Shown here piece by piece: positions 42,348-53,503 of a stretch of 64,000 nucleotides of DNA (positions are counted from its first letter, which is position 1; each line of letters starts with the position of its first letter). Made by a program: the position numbers and the translations under genes. A model generated the notes under the pieces. It was not told the DNA's origin, did not search any database, and was given only the letters and a program-made list of their open reading frames with translations. The DNA is taken from positions 62,001 through 126,000 of the forward strand of contig NZ_LFIP02000004.1 of assembly GCF_001189235.2 (NCBI RefSeq), in the 5' to 3' direction. The DNA is from Bradyrhizobium embrapense. GTDB taxonomy: Bacteria; Pseudomonadota; Alphaproteobacteria; Rhizobiales; Xanthobacteraceae.

Positions 42348-43523
42348 TCAGGCCCGGCTGAACAGTTTCGCGGCGTCGTCCACTGCCTGGCGCGCGGCGG
42401 CGATATCCGGGGTTTCGTTGTCGTCGTTGAAGCCGAAATAGTCGTTCTCGCCGACCGGCTGCACGACGATGCCGTCGCGCCGGCCGAGGACGCTGAGGTT
42501 ACGGTAGAAGACGCCGTAATTGACATCCGGCTGGGGAATGAGCCAGGCGATCTGGCCGCGCACCGGAACGATGCTCTCGTCATGAAACAACGCACGGGCA
42601 CCATAGCCGGTACAGTTGACGATGACGGTTTCGCGGATCTTCGAAAGTTCGGACGGGGTGTGCAACTCGATCGGTACGAACACCCCGCCGGCGCGCTGAA
42701 ACTCCGCTTCGAGCTGACGGTAGAGATCCGTGACATTGTAGGTGAGCGAGGCGCTCTTCCAGGCGTATGGCGCGGGAAACGGATTTGATCCGGCGGCCAG
42801 CAACTCCCATCGCGGCGTGAGCGACCTGATCCGGCCGCGCAGCTCGAGGAATTTCTTCTGACCCTCCCCGGCGGCATGCTGACGCCGGTGCGGACGGCCA
42901 TCGGCGTCCGGCGCATCGTCGGAGAGCAGATAGCGATCGGTCCATTCGATCGGATTGCCGGCAAGGCCCAGATAGCTTTGGTGGGTGGCAAAGGTCGCGC
43001 GCGCCATCCGCTCCCAGCGGTCGGCAAAATCAGGCGCGACGTCCGCTTCCATCGCGATCCGCGAGTCCGGCGACCAGTCCCCGGTCGCACGTGCCGAGCG
43101 CACCTGGGGGAAGCGCTCCCTGGCGTAGATCGTGACGGTCGCGCCCATCCTCTGGGCCGTGATCGCGGTCGTCAGACCGATCGCGCCGGCGCCGAGCACG
43201 GCGATGTTGCGCGCGCTCAATTGCAGGGCGAGCGGCACGGCCTCTTGCGCGGCGCCCCAGGACAGCGACCAGCCGCTGCCGCCGTGGCCGTAGTTGTGCA
43301 CGACATATTTACTGTCGATCCATTCCGCTTCGATGCGCGGACCCGAGGCGCGGAACGGACGCAGGCATACGGTGACACGAAACATCCGGTCCGGACGCGC
43401 AAGGACCGGCCGCAGCGCGGGTGCATCGAGGAATGCGGCGTTGTCGGCAACCCCACGCGTTGAAATCCCTGCGACCGCAGCGCTCGCCAGGCCACCGCCG
43501 AGCAATGTTCGACGGTTGAACAT
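42348..43523 (-). CDS. Secreted D-amino-acid-oxidase-like FAD oxidoreductase, apparently permuted
   Basis: 391 residues. Twin-arginine-type signal (FNRRTLLGGG ... STRG). The FAD-binding GAGAIG is at residues 111-116 (VLGAGAIGLTTA). The D-amino-acid-oxidase signature HNYGHGGSGWSLSWG, normally near the C-terminus, is at 76-90, preceded by LRPFRASGPRIE (substrate Arg region). The chain ends after the VNCTGYGARAL, VPVRGQIAW and VQPVGENDYFGF segments, where ordinary oxidases continue into RP...HNYGHGG. So the C-terminal strand appears moved to the front. The family deaminates D-amino acids with oxygen. Confidence 0.85.
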   Translation of the reverse strand: MFNRRTLLGGGLASAAVAGISTRGVADNAAFLDAPALRPVLARPDRMFRVTVCLRPFRASGPRIEAEWIDSKYVVHNYGHGGSGWSLSWGAAQEAVPLALQLSARNIAVLGAGAIGLTTAITAQRMGATVTIYARERFPQVRSARATGDWSPDSRIAMEADVAPDFADRWERMARATFATHQSYLGLAGNPIEWTDRYLLSDDAPDADGRPHRRQHAAGEGQKKFLELRGRIRSLTPRWELLAAGSNPFPAPYAWKSASLTYNVTDLYRQLEAEFQRAGGVFVPIELHTPSELSKIRETVIVNCTGYGARALFHDESIVPVRGQIAWLIPQPDVNYGVFYRNLSVLGRRDGIVVQPVGENDYFGFNDDNETPDIAAARQAVDDAAKLFSRA

Positions 43524-43568
43524 CGATCCCCCTTCGATTCCCCTTGCCGCCACGGATGTCCGGGACGT

Positions 43569-44963
43569 TTACGTCCCGTGCGGCAGAGCATCGAATCGTG
43601 ACATGACGATGTCGCGCTTGGTCTCGTCGACCCGCACCGTCATGTCGAAGCGCTCGCCCTTGAGCTCCTTGTTCAGGACCTCGGCGTTGCGATGCAGCCA
43701 GCTGATCCCGGCGCCGTCGGAGGCGTCGATCGAAAGATTGAGCGTGATACGCTTGGCCGCGAGGCGATCCTCGATCGCGGTCAGGAGCTGCTCGATTCCC
43801 TCGCCAGTGACGGCCGATACCAGGAAGCACGGCCGCTCCGGCGGCCGGCGCGCGGCGATGTTGCGCAGATTGTCACGCTCCTCGGGGTCGAAGCGGTCGA
43901 TCTTGTTCCAGACCTCGATGATGCGCTCGCCGCCATCGGCGTCGGAATCGATGCCGAGCTGGTGCAGCACCGCCTCGACGTCGCGCTCCTGCGCCTCCGC
44001 ATCCTCGTGGGAGATGTCGCGGACATGCAGGATGATGTCGGCTTCCAGCACCTCCTCCAGCGTGGCGCGAAAAGCAGCTACCAGCTGGGTCGGCAGATTG
44101 GAGATGAAACCGACCGTGTCCGACAGCATCGCCTTGCCGCCATGCGGCAGGTTGAGCGCGCGCAGGGTGGGGTCGAGCGTCGCAAACAGCATGTCGGCAG
44201 CCTGCACGTCGGCGCGCGTCAGGCGATTGAACAGGGTCGATTTGCCGGCATTGGTGTAGCCGACCAGCGCCACCACGCGGTACGGCACGCGCTGGCGTCC
44301 GGCGCGATGCAACCGCCGCGTCGCCTGCACCTTCTTCAACTCGCCTTCGAGCTTGGTGATGCGTTCGCTGATCAGGCGGCGGTCGGCCTCGATCTGGGTT
44401 TCGCCGGGGCCGCCCATGAAGCCGAAGCCGCCGCGCTGGCGCTCGAGATGGGTCCACGACCGCACCAGGCGGCTGCGCTGGTAATTGAGATGGGCGAGCT
44501 CGACCTGTAGCGCGCCTTCCTTGGTCTTGGCGCGGCGGCCGAAGATTTCCAGGATCAGGCCGGTGCGGTCGAGCACCTTGGTGCTCCAGGCCTTCTCGAG
44601 ATTGCGCTGCTGGATCGGCGACAGCGCGCAATCCATCACCACGAGCTCGACCTTGTCGCCGGCGACGAGGCCCTTGATTTCCTCGACCTTGCCCTTGCCG
44701 AGATAGGTTGCCGGCCGGATCTGGCTGATCGGTGCGACGACGGATTCCACCACGATGAGGTCGATTGCACCGGCGAGGCCTGCGGCCTCCTCGATCCGCG
44801 CTTCATAGTCGCGGACAGACGAATCCGTTTGCGCACCGCCGTCGTCACGGCGCGCGCGCATGTACGGGCCGATGACGATCACCCGCCCGGTGCTCAAGTC
44901 CCCCGCCGACCCAGGCCTAGACTTGGTCCGGTCGGCGCCCCCTTCACGATTGAAGGGTTCCAA
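43569..44963 (-). CDS. hflX: Ribosome-associated GTPase HflX
   Basis: 464 residues. An HflX N-terminal domain (YLGKGKVEEIKG, VVMDCALSPIQQRNLE, FGFMGGPGETQIE) comes before the G domain with GYTNAGKST, DTVGF and NKID. HflX splits stalled ribosomes. The first codon is TTG (44963), with GAGAGTGA upstream; an ATG start further in would lose the conserved beginning. It follows hfq by 11 bases, the usual hfq-hflX pair. Confidence 0.94.
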   Translation of the reverse strand: MEPFNREGGADRTKSRPGSAGDLSTGRVIVIGPYMRARRDDGGAQTDSSVRDYEARIEEAAGLAGAIDLIVVESVVAPISQIRPATYLGKGKVEEIKGLVAGDKVELVVMDCALSPIQQRNLEKAWSTKVLDRTGLILEIFGRRAKTKEGALQVELAHLNYQRSRLVRSWTHLERQRGGFGFMGGPGETQIEADRRLISERITKLEGELKKVQATRRLHRAGRQRVPYRVVALVGYTNAGKSTLFNRLTRADVQAADMLFATLDPTLRALNLPHGGKAMLSDTVGFISNLPTQLVAAFRATLEEVLEADIILHVRDISHEDAEAQERDVEAVLHQLGIDSDADGGERIIEVWNKIDRFDPEERDNLRNIAARRPPERPCFLVSAVTGEGIEQLLTAIEDRLAAKRITLNLSIDASDGAGISWLHRNAEVLNKELKGERFDMTVRVDETKRDIVMSRFDALPHGT

Positions 44964-44974
44964 TCAGTTCACTC

Positions 44975-45223
44975 TCAAGCCGGTGCGTCCTCGCCACCTT
45001 CGAACAGCTGAATCGGAGCTCCCGGCATGATGGTCGAGATCGCGTGCTTGTAGACAAGCTGCGAGTGACCGTCGCGCCGCAGCAGCAAGCAGAAATTGTC
45101 GAACCATGTGACAATGCCTTGCAGCTTTACCCCGTTGACCAGAAATATCGTCAGTGGCGTCTTTGTTTTACGAACGTGATTAAGGAAGGTGTCTTGTAGA
45201 TTTTGTGCGCGGTCTGCCGCCAT
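44975..45223 (-). CDS. hfq: RNA chaperone Hfq
   Basis: 82 residues. Sm1 (FLVNGVKLQGIVTWFDNFCL) and Sm2 (YKHAIST) motifs are clear. The hexameric ring pairs small RNAs with mRNAs, and in rhizobia it also acts on nifA expression (family knowledge). It is followed closely by hflX. Confidence 0.98.
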   Translation of the reverse strand: MAADRAQNLQDTFLNHVRKTKTPLTIFLVNGVKLQGIVTWFDNFCLLLRRDGHSQLVYKHAISTIMPGAPIQLFEGGEDAPA

Positions 45224-45583
45224 TGTTTTTGTCCCGCAAGCTTGTGCTTCTTTTTATTGAACCGGTTGCGGCTCTCTGACGGAGCCTCCTCCGGCTGCCC
45301 GCCTGCCCTGAGATCCCCCTCTGGCAGGCGTAGCGGTAGGATTAGAGGCCACGCGCGCTTTTTAGGCAAGCCGGTTCGCGGTGCAGTCGGTAGGAACACG
45401 GTGGCAATTCTAAGAAAGTGCAGGGAAAGAGACGAATATTCTCGTGGAGAGTGGATAAATCCCCCGGTTGTACCGGCCCTGCCCTACCTCGCTGGCCGGC
45501 TCAACTGTCCTTTTTTCCCGGCGGGGTGACCGCCGGGGCTTCGCGCCGAGCCGCCGGCAATTGCCGGCCCAGGTATATCAGCG
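45224..45583. other. Intergenic between ntrX and hfq
   Basis: 360 bases, presumably carrying the hfq promoter on the minus strand. It contains a perfect CCCGGCGG/CCGCCGGG hairpin (45517-45537) whose T run is on the wrong side for a minus-strand terminator. No gene seen. Confidence 0.5.
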
Positions 45584-46954
45584 TCAGCCGACCCCGAGCG
45601 CTTTCAATTTGCGGTGCAGCGCAGAGCGCTCCATGCCGACGAACTCGGCTGTACGCGAAATGTTGCCGGAGAAGCGGCTGATCTGGGCGATCAGGTAATC
45701 GCGCTCGAACACCTCGCGCGCCTCGCGCAACGGCAGGCCCATGATGTGCTCGCCGTTGTTGGAGGTCGGCATCGCCGGCACCATGGAGCCGACGTCCTGC
45801 GGCAGCATGTCGGCGGTGATGATCGCCTCAGGGCCGCCGCCGGCCAGGATCATCACCCGCTCGACGTTATTGCGGAGCTGGCGGACGTTGCCCGGCCAGA
45901 CATGCGACTGCAGCACCGCCATCGCGTCCTGCCCGATCTGCCGCTTGGGCAGGCCGGTGGCGGCCGAGATCTGATCCATGAAGTAGTCAATCAGCTCGGG
46001 GATATCCTCGCGGCGCTCCGACAGCGGCGGCACCCGGATCGGCACCACCGAGAGGCGATGATAGAGGTCCTCGCGGAAACGGCCCGCGGCGATCTCTTCC
46101 TCCAGATTGCGCGCGGTCGAAGAGATGATGCGGACGTCAACATGCACCTTGCTGGTGCCGCCCTGGCGCTGGAAGGTCTGATCGACCAGCACGCGCAGGA
46201 TCTTGTTCTGGGTCTCGCGCGGCATGTCCGCGATCTCGTCGATGAACAGCGTGCCGCCATGCGCCTCCTCGAGCGCGCCGGCCTTGCGCTGCTGTTCGCC
46301 GTTCGATCCCTCGATGCCGAACAGCTCGATCTCCATGCGCTCCGGCGTGATCGCGGCCGCGTTGATCACCACGAACGGTCCTTCGGCGCGTCCCGATGCA
46401 TGATGCAGCGTGCGCGCGGCGAGTTCCTTGCCGGCGCCGGAGGGTCCGACGATCAGGATGCGGCTGTTGGCCTTGGCGGCGCGGTCGATTGTCTGGCGCA
46501 GCTGGTTCATGCAGGCCGAGCGCCCGGTCAGGACGCTGGCCGCCGGCGCCAATTGCTTGAGCTCCTTGACCTCGCGCTTCAGCCGCGAGGTCTCCAGCGC
46601 CCGTGTCGCGACCAGGATCAGCCGGTCCGACTTGAACGGCTTCTCGATGAAGTCATAGGCGCCGCGCTTGATCGCGGCGACGGCGGTTTCGATGTTGCCG
46701 TGGCCGGAGATCATCACGACCGGCAGATCGGCGTTGTCCTTCTTGATCTGCTCGAGCAGCTGCAGGCCGTCGAGCTTGGAGCCCTGCAGCCAGATGTCGA
46801 GGAAGACCAGGTTCGGGCGGCGGTTGGCGATCTCGGCAAGCGCCGAATCGCTGTCGCGCGCGGTGCGCGTGGAGAACCCCTCATCGTCCAGGATACCCGC
46901 AACGAGGTCACGAATGTCAGCTTCGTCGTCGACAATCAGAATGTCACTTGCCAT
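45584..46954 (-). CDS. ntrX: Nitrogen-related response regulator NtrX
   Basis: 456 residues. Receiver domain with Asp53 as the likely phosphorylation site, AAA+ domain (Walker A GPSGAGKE), and a C-terminal HTH (RTAEFVGMERSALHRKLKALG). The sigma-54 contact loop GAFTGA is replaced by GIEGSNGEQ, as is usual for NtrX, so it may not drive sigma-54 promoters. It forms a two-component pair with the upstream NtrY, 17 bases away. Confidence 0.95.
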   Translation of the reverse strand: MASDILIVDDEADIRDLVAGILDDEGFSTRTARDSDSALAEIANRRPNLVFLDIWLQGSKLDGLQLLEQIKKDNADLPVVMISGHGNIETAVAAIKRGAYDFIEKPFKSDRLILVATRALETSRLKREVKELKQLAPAASVLTGRSACMNQLRQTIDRAAKANSRILIVGPSGAGKELAARTLHHASGRAEGPFVVINAAAITPERMEIELFGIEGSNGEQQRKAGALEEAHGGTLFIDEIADMPRETQNKILRVLVDQTFQRQGGTSKVHVDVRIISSTARNLEEEIAAGRFREDLYHRLSVVPIRVPPLSERREDIPELIDYFMDQISAATGLPKRQIGQDAMAVLQSHVWPGNVRQLRNNVERVMILAGGGPEAIITADMLPQDVGSMVPAMPTSNNGEHIMGLPLREAREVFERDYLIAQISRFSGNISRTAEFVGMERSALHRKLKALGVG

Positions 46955-46971
46955 GGGTTACACCTGCGTTG

Positions 46972-49419
46972 TCAGTCGCCCGTCGCGGCTTTGATTTTTG
47001 GCTCTTGGCTTGTTGGCTCTTGCGCATTTGGCTCTTGGTTATTTGGTTCTTGCTGATCGGATTTTGGCTCATTGTTGGTCGCCTGTGCCGGGCCGTTGGT
47101 CGGCTCTTGCAGTGGATTTTTTTCACTGTCGGGGTCGGATGAAGTCACGTCCGGCCTTTGTTCCTTGTGCTCCGGTTTGTTCTCAGGTTTGGCCGCCTGG
47201 CCCGTGACGGCAAAGCGCAGCCGCATCCAGGCACCGCGCTGGCCCTCGCGGAAATCGGACGCGTCCTTGAGCTCGATGCGGCCGCCATGGTCCTCCAGAA
47301 CGCGGCCGACGATCGCAAGGCCGAGGCCGGTCCCCTTCGCCCGCGTCGTGACGTAGGGCTCGAGCAGACGCGCGCGGGCGACCTTCGGCAGGCCGATGCC
47401 GTTATCGACGACATCGATCAGGATGTCGTCGCCTTCGCGCTGCGCCACGACGTCGATGCGGCCCTTGCCGAGCTCCTCGCGCGGCACCTGCTCGATCGCC
47501 TCGGTCGCGTTCTTGATGATGTTGGTCAGCGCCTGCGAGATCAGCCTGCGATCGAACTGCGCCGGCAGCGGCGACTGCTTGATGTCGGCCTCGATGTCGA
47601 GGTCGGGATGGGCGACCTTCATCAGGAACACCGCCTGGCGCACCACGTCGGCGACGTCCTCGCCTTCCATCACGGGCTTCGGCATTCGGGCAAAGCGCGA
47701 GAACTCGTCGACCATGCGCCTGATGTCGTCGACCTGCCGCACGATGGTATCGGTGCATTGCTCGAAGATCGACTTGTCCTTTTCCTCGGTGATGGTCTTG
47801 CCGAACTTGCGGCGAATCCGCTCGGCGGACAGCTGGATCGGCGTCAGCGGATTCTTGATCTCATGCGCAATGCGGCGGGCGACGTCGCCCCAGGCCGAAG
47901 TGCGCTGCGCGGAGACCAATTCGGTGATGTCGTCGAGGGTGATGATGTAGCTGTCGCGCGACTGGCTGGTCTGCTCTGCCGAGACGCGGACCGACAGATT
48001 GCGCTCATTGCCGTCGCGCAGGATCGTGACCTGTCCCTGCACCAGGCGCTGCGTGCCCTCGCGCGCCGTCTTCATCATCTCGTCGAGCTCGGGCAGCACG
48101 TCCGAGAGCGGATGGCCGAGCGTCTCCGACTCGGCATGCCCGATCAGCTTCTCCGCTGAGCGGTTGAGAATGCCGACGCTGCCGGAGGCATCGACCCCGA
48201 TGATCCCTGCGCTGGCCGACGACAGCACCGCTTCGATGAAGCGGCGGCGGCTGTCGATGGTCTCGCTGGCGTCGACCAGCTCGTTGCGCTGGGTGCGCAG
48301 CTCCTGGGTCATCTTGTTGAAGATCTCGCCGAGCAGCGCGAGGTCGCTCGCCGATTTGTGGACCGGCACCTGGACATTGAGGTTGCCGGTCGAGACCTCA
48401 CTCGCCGCCCCCATCAGCTGGCGGATCGGCGATACCAGCCCGTTGGCGAAGTTGAGGCCGATCAGCACCGAGGCCATCAGGATGGTCAGCGCGATCACGG
48501 CGAACATCAGCGCGAACGCCACCTGGATGCCGAGCCGGCGGGTCTCGAGCTGGGCGTATTCGGCCGCGCTGGTCTGGGTCTGCTTGAGCTGGGCTACGAC
48601 AGCCGGATCGAGCAGCCGCGCCACGTACAGGAACATGTCGTCATAGGCCCGCAGGCGGACCACGGAGGCGACGTAGTTCTCGGGGAAGACCGAGATCTTC
48701 GGCTCGGTCTCGTTGATGTCCTTGAGGATGTCCGGCGGCGGCGCTTCATAGTTCAGGCGGACGCCGGTTTCGGCGCTGGCGACGATCTTGCCGTCCTTGT
48801 CCATCAGCACCGCGACCGGCAGGTTGCGCGCCTCGGCGCCGGCCGTCATCAGCTGCAGGAACGTCATGCGATCCTGGTCGTAAAGCGGCCGCGCATGGGC
48901 GAGATCGTTGGCCATCGCCAGCGTGTCGCCGTTGATGAGTTGCGCGTGCTCCTGCATGTAGGCGCTGGCAATCGTCAGGGAGTTCTGGATCACCTGCTTG
49001 GTGGGGCCGGAGAACAGCCGGTCGAGGCCGCGCTCGATGGTGACGTTGGCGACGATCGACACCAGCACGGCCGGCAAGACCGCGATCACCGAGAACAGGC
49101 CGACGATCTGGACGTGCAGCCTTGCCGCCGCCCGGCCCCGCCGCCTCGCCTGCACCATCTGCCAGACTTCCCGGACGATGATGCCGACCAGCAGCAGGAT
49201 GGTGGCGGCGTTGATCATCAGGAAGGAGCGGACAACCTCGGAAGTCGGTTCGATCGGGGTCAGGCCGGTCAGCACCACGAAGGTCAGGAAGGCCGATAAC
49301 AGCGCGATCGCAACGGCGAACGGCGCCAGCCAGCGCCGCAGCGGGAAGCCCCGCGCCTCTGCTGTGGGCTCGGCCGTAGACGCGTGTAACGTTGAAGCGG
49401 TGGTCTCTGCGCTGGTCAT
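46972..49419 (-). CDS. ntrY: Membrane sensor kinase NtrY with repeat-rich tail
   Basis: 815 residues. N-terminal membrane helices, a periplasmic region, HAMP, a PAS-like domain, the H box AHEIKNPLTPIQLSAERIRR (about residue 505) and the ATP-binding DNGIGLP and GTGLGLAIV motifs. After the kinase domain the last 75 residues are Pro, Gln, Glu and Asn rich with a repeated QEPxx unit, not part of the normal family. Signals low oxygen or nitrogen state to NtrX. Confidence 0.95.
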   Translation of the reverse strand: MTSAETTASTLHASTAEPTAEARGFPLRRWLAPFAVAIALLSAFLTFVVLTGLTPIEPTSEVVRSFLMINAATILLLVGIIVREVWQMVQARRRGRAAARLHVQIVGLFSVIAVLPAVLVSIVANVTIERGLDRLFSGPTKQVIQNSLTIASAYMQEHAQLINGDTLAMANDLAHARPLYDQDRMTFLQLMTAGAEARNLPVAVLMDKDGKIVASAETGVRLNYEAPPPDILKDINETEPKISVFPENYVASVVRLRAYDDMFLYVARLLDPAVVAQLKQTQTSAAEYAQLETRRLGIQVAFALMFAVIALTILMASVLIGLNFANGLVSPIRQLMGAASEVSTGNLNVQVPVHKSASDLALLGEIFNKMTQELRTQRNELVDASETIDSRRRFIEAVLSSASAGIIGVDASGSVGILNRSAEKLIGHAESETLGHPLSDVLPELDEMMKTAREGTQRLVQGQVTILRDGNERNLSVRVSAEQTSQSRDSYIITLDDITELVSAQRTSAWGDVARRIAHEIKNPLTPIQLSAERIRRKFGKTITEEKDKSIFEQCTDTIVRQVDDIRRMVDEFSRFARMPKPVMEGEDVADVVRQAVFLMKVAHPDLDIEADIKQSPLPAQFDRRLISQALTNIIKNATEAIEQVPREELGKGRIDVVAQREGDDILIDVVDNGIGLPKVARARLLEPYVTTRAKGTGLGLAIVGRVLEDHGGRIELKDASDFREGQRGAWMRLRFAVTGQAAKPENKPEHKEQRPDVTSSDPDSEKNPLQEPTNGPAQATNNEPKSDQQEPNNQEPNAQEPTSQEPKIKAATGD
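46990..47065. repeat. Imperfect tandem repeat in ntrY 3' end
   Basis: Units of TTGGCTCTTG and variants recur about every 12-15 bases. They code for the QEP repeats at the NtrY C-terminus. Confidence 0.7.
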
Positions 49420-49591
49420 ACCGGCAATTGAGCTGAGTGCGATCGCCCGCGGGAATTGCGAACTGATGCAATCATATCACAATGTTGCCGAATTGCGACA
49501 TTTCCGCGGCGCAAACCGCGGTGCAGCGCGGTGTCCGCAAAACCATTTGTGACTAGTCAATGACTGGCGTGCGTCCTCGCGCCCGCGCCCG

Positions 49592-51034
<1,443 letters not shown>

Positions 51035-51043
51035 TGGTGTTCC

Positions 51044-52219
51044 TCATCGTGTATCCTGAGAGGCAGGCGAGGACGTACCCGGAACGTCATCGCGGTTGCT
51101 TTGGTCGTGGTGTTTGGCGGCGCTGTACATCGGCATCAGCACGCGGAAGATGGTCTTGCGCGGCTGCGACTCGCATTCGATGATGCCGCCGTGATCGCCG
51201 ACGATCTTGGCGACCAGCGCGAGGCCGAGCCCGCTTCCGGTCTGCTTGGTGGTGACGAAGGGATCGAACAGGTTCGGCAGCAGATCTTCCGGCACGCCTG
51301 AGCCGTTGTCCTTGACGCAGAATTCCAGCGGCAGCGAGACCCGCGATTTTTTGCCGGGCACCGACAGCCGCACGCCCGGCCGGAACGCCGTAGTGAGGTG
51401 GATCTCGGCATCGGTGCCGAGATCGGCGACCGCTTCGGCCGCGTTCTTCACGAGGTTGAGGAACACCTGGATCAGCTGGTCCTGATTGGCCAGAACCGGC
51501 GGCAGCGACGGATCGTAATCCTCGATGAAGCGGACGTTGCGGGCGAACCCGGACTGCGCCAGCCGCTTCACATGGTCGAGCACGGAATGGATGTTGACCG
51601 GGCCGCGCGCCACCGGACGGTCGTCGCCGAACACTTCCATGCGGTCGACCAGCGTCACGATACGGTCCGCCTCGTCGCAGATCAGCCGCGTCAGCAGCCG
51701 GTCCTCGGAGGACGCCTGCTGCTCCAGCAGCTGCGCGGCGCCGCGGATGCCCGACAGCGGGTTCTTGATCTCGTGTGCGAGCATCGCCGCCAGCGCGATC
51801 ACCGAGCGCGCCGCGCTGCGATGGGTGAGCTGGCGGTCCATCTTGTCGGCGATGGTGCGCTCCTGCAGCATCACCACGATATGCCCGGGCCGCTCGGTCA
51901 GCGGCGCGACGTGCAGATCAACCTGACGATCGCCGCCGATCCGCGGCGTGCCGAGATCGACCTTGTATTCGTTGACCGGCGAGCCGCTCGCCCGCACCTG
52001 CTCGATCAGCGCGAGCAGCGGGCTGCCGAACGGCACCAGCTCCTTCAGCGACTGCCGGCGTAAGAACTGCGTCGAGATCTCGAAGAAGGATTCGGCGGCG
52101 ATGTTGGCGTCGACGATCCGTCCGTCGGGTGCAACCAGCAGCACCGGATTGGGCAGTGCGTTGAGGATGGCCTCGCCATCAGTAGGCACGGGCCGGCGGA
52201 ATTCCATGGCTGACGTCAT
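51044..52219 (-). CDS. ntrB: Nitrogen sensor kinase NtrB
   Basis: 391 residues. PAS domain at the N-terminus (ALPNPVLLVAPDGRIVDAN), H box with His149 (AHEIKNPLSGIRGAAQLLEQ), and ATPase motifs DNGSGVP and GSGLGLALV. It phosphorylates and dephosphorylates NtrC under control of PII. The ATG overlaps the dusB stop (ATGA). A second ATG four codons later is possible. Confidence 0.97.
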   Translation of the reverse strand: MTSAMEFRRPVPTDGEAILNALPNPVLLVAPDGRIVDANIAAESFFEISTQFLRRQSLKELVPFGSPLLALIEQVRASGSPVNEYKVDLGTPRIGGDRQVDLHVAPLTERPGHIVVMLQERTIADKMDRQLTHRSAARSVIALAAMLAHEIKNPLSGIRGAAQLLEQQASSEDRLLTRLICDEADRIVTLVDRMEVFGDDRPVARGPVNIHSVLDHVKRLAQSGFARNVRFIEDYDPSLPPVLANQDQLIQVFLNLVKNAAEAVADLGTDAEIHLTTAFRPGVRLSVPGKKSRVSLPLEFCVKDNGSGVPEDLLPNLFDPFVTTKQTGSGLGLALVAKIVGDHGGIIECESQPRKTIFRVLMPMYSAAKHHDQSNRDDVPGTSSPASQDTR

Positions 52220-53250
52220 GCGGCAGCACTCCAGGCAAAATCGTCGTAGGCGTCCTCGAGCGCGCGATGCACACTGGACGGCTGCTCCGAGGTCAGGATC
52301 GCCTGCCGCCAGGTCTTCAGCGTTGCCGCCGGCGCGCAGCTATAGGTCGCAGCGGTCTCCAGCGCCCAGCCCAGATGCTTGCGCGCATGCCTGAGTCCGA
52401 TGCGCAGGCCATAATGGCTGCAGACCTCGTCATAAAGCGCGCGAACATGCTCGAGCTGCTCGGCGAGCGACGGCGCAGCCTCGGCGACCCCTGTCTCGAG
52501 GCGGCGGCCGATCTGGCCGGGCAGCCAGGGCTGGCCCTGCGCGCCGCGCCCGATCATGACGGCGTCGGCGCCCGATATCTCCAGCGCGGCGACAGCCTTG
52601 TCGAACGAGGTGATATCGCCATTGACCACGACCGGAATCGTGACGGCATCCTTGACCGCGCGTACTGCGTTCCAGTCGGCCTCGCCCTTGTAGAACTGGC
52701 AGCGGGTGCGGCCATGCACGGTGATCATCTGGACGCCTGATGCCTCGGCGCGGCGTGCCAGTTCGGGCGCATTGAGCGAACGATCGTCCCAGCCGAGCCG
52801 CATCTTCAGCGTCACCGGCACATTGACTGCGACGATGGTCGCCTCGATCAACGCGACCGCGTGGTCGACGTCGCGCATCAAGGCCGAGCCGGACTGGCCT
52901 CCGGTCACGTGGCGTGCCGGGCAACCCATGTTGATATCGATGATGTCGGCGCCGGCGCCCTCGGCGATCCGCGCGCCCTCCGCCATCCAATGGGTCTCGC
53001 AGCCGGCCAGCTGGACCACATGCGGCCCGATCCCGGCTGCCTCACAACGCAGCTTCGACATCGGCTTGCCGTTCACCAGATCGTCGCTGGCGGTCATCTC
53101 GGAGACCACCAGGCCCGCCCCCAGATTGGCGGCGAGTCGCCGGAAGGGCGCGTCGGTGATGCCGGACATGGGCGCGAGGAGAACCCGGTTGCCGACAGAA
53201 ATATCACCTATCTTCAATGGGTTACGAGGAGTACTTTGCACGCCGGTCAC
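52216..53250 (-). CDS. dusB: tRNA-dihydrouridine synthase (DusB/NifR3 type)
   Basis: 344 residues. FMN-dependent Dus barrel: APMSGITDAPFRR, INMGCPARHV with the catalytic Cys, HGRTRCQFYKG, and GRGAQGQPW. It reduces uridine in the tRNA D-loop. It is the first gene of the ntrBC operon, as in rhizobia, where it was named nifR3. GTG start at 53250. Confidence 0.95.
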   Translation of the reverse strand: MTGVQSTPRNPLKIGDISVGNRVLLAPMSGITDAPFRRLAANLGAGLVVSEMTASDDLVNGKPMSKLRCEAAGIGPHVVQLAGCETHWMAEGARIAEGAGADIIDINMGCPARHVTGGQSGSALMRDVDHAVALIEATIVAVNVPVTLKMRLGWDDRSLNAPELARRAEASGVQMITVHGRTRCQFYKGEADWNAVRAVKDAVTIPVVVNGDITSFDKAVAALEISGADAVMIGRGAQGQPWLPGQIGRRLETGVAEAAPSLAEQLEHVRALYDEVCSHYGLRIGLRHARKHLGWALETAATYSCAPAATLKTWRQAILTSEQPSSVHRALEDAYDDFAWSAAA

Positions 53251-53503
53251 AGCCGTCTCGTCGTTCTGTCAGCCACGCCATTGCAGCCGACCTCGCCTAT
53301 TCTGCGCACAATTCTTGTGCAGTCAAGGCTCATGCCTACGGTTTAGACATTCCTACCACCACTGCAAGTGCACTGCAACAAAATCTGCTTTTCCCACAGT
53401 CATCGGCGAACGCTCTGTTTTTGCGCAGCGGTCATGCTAAGGGCTGTGCGCGGTGGTCTCCCGCCGTCCCCCTCAATCCCGATTCGTCTGTCACTGGTTC
53501 AAC

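Noticed and set aside
45517..45537. Hairpin CCCGGCGG/CCGCCGGG considered as ntrX terminator
   Set aside because: The T run precedes it on plus, giving A residues after the stem in the minus transcript.
45614..47056. Long open frame on plus opposite ntrX
   Set aside because: Antisense of a complete response regulator; low-complexity composition.
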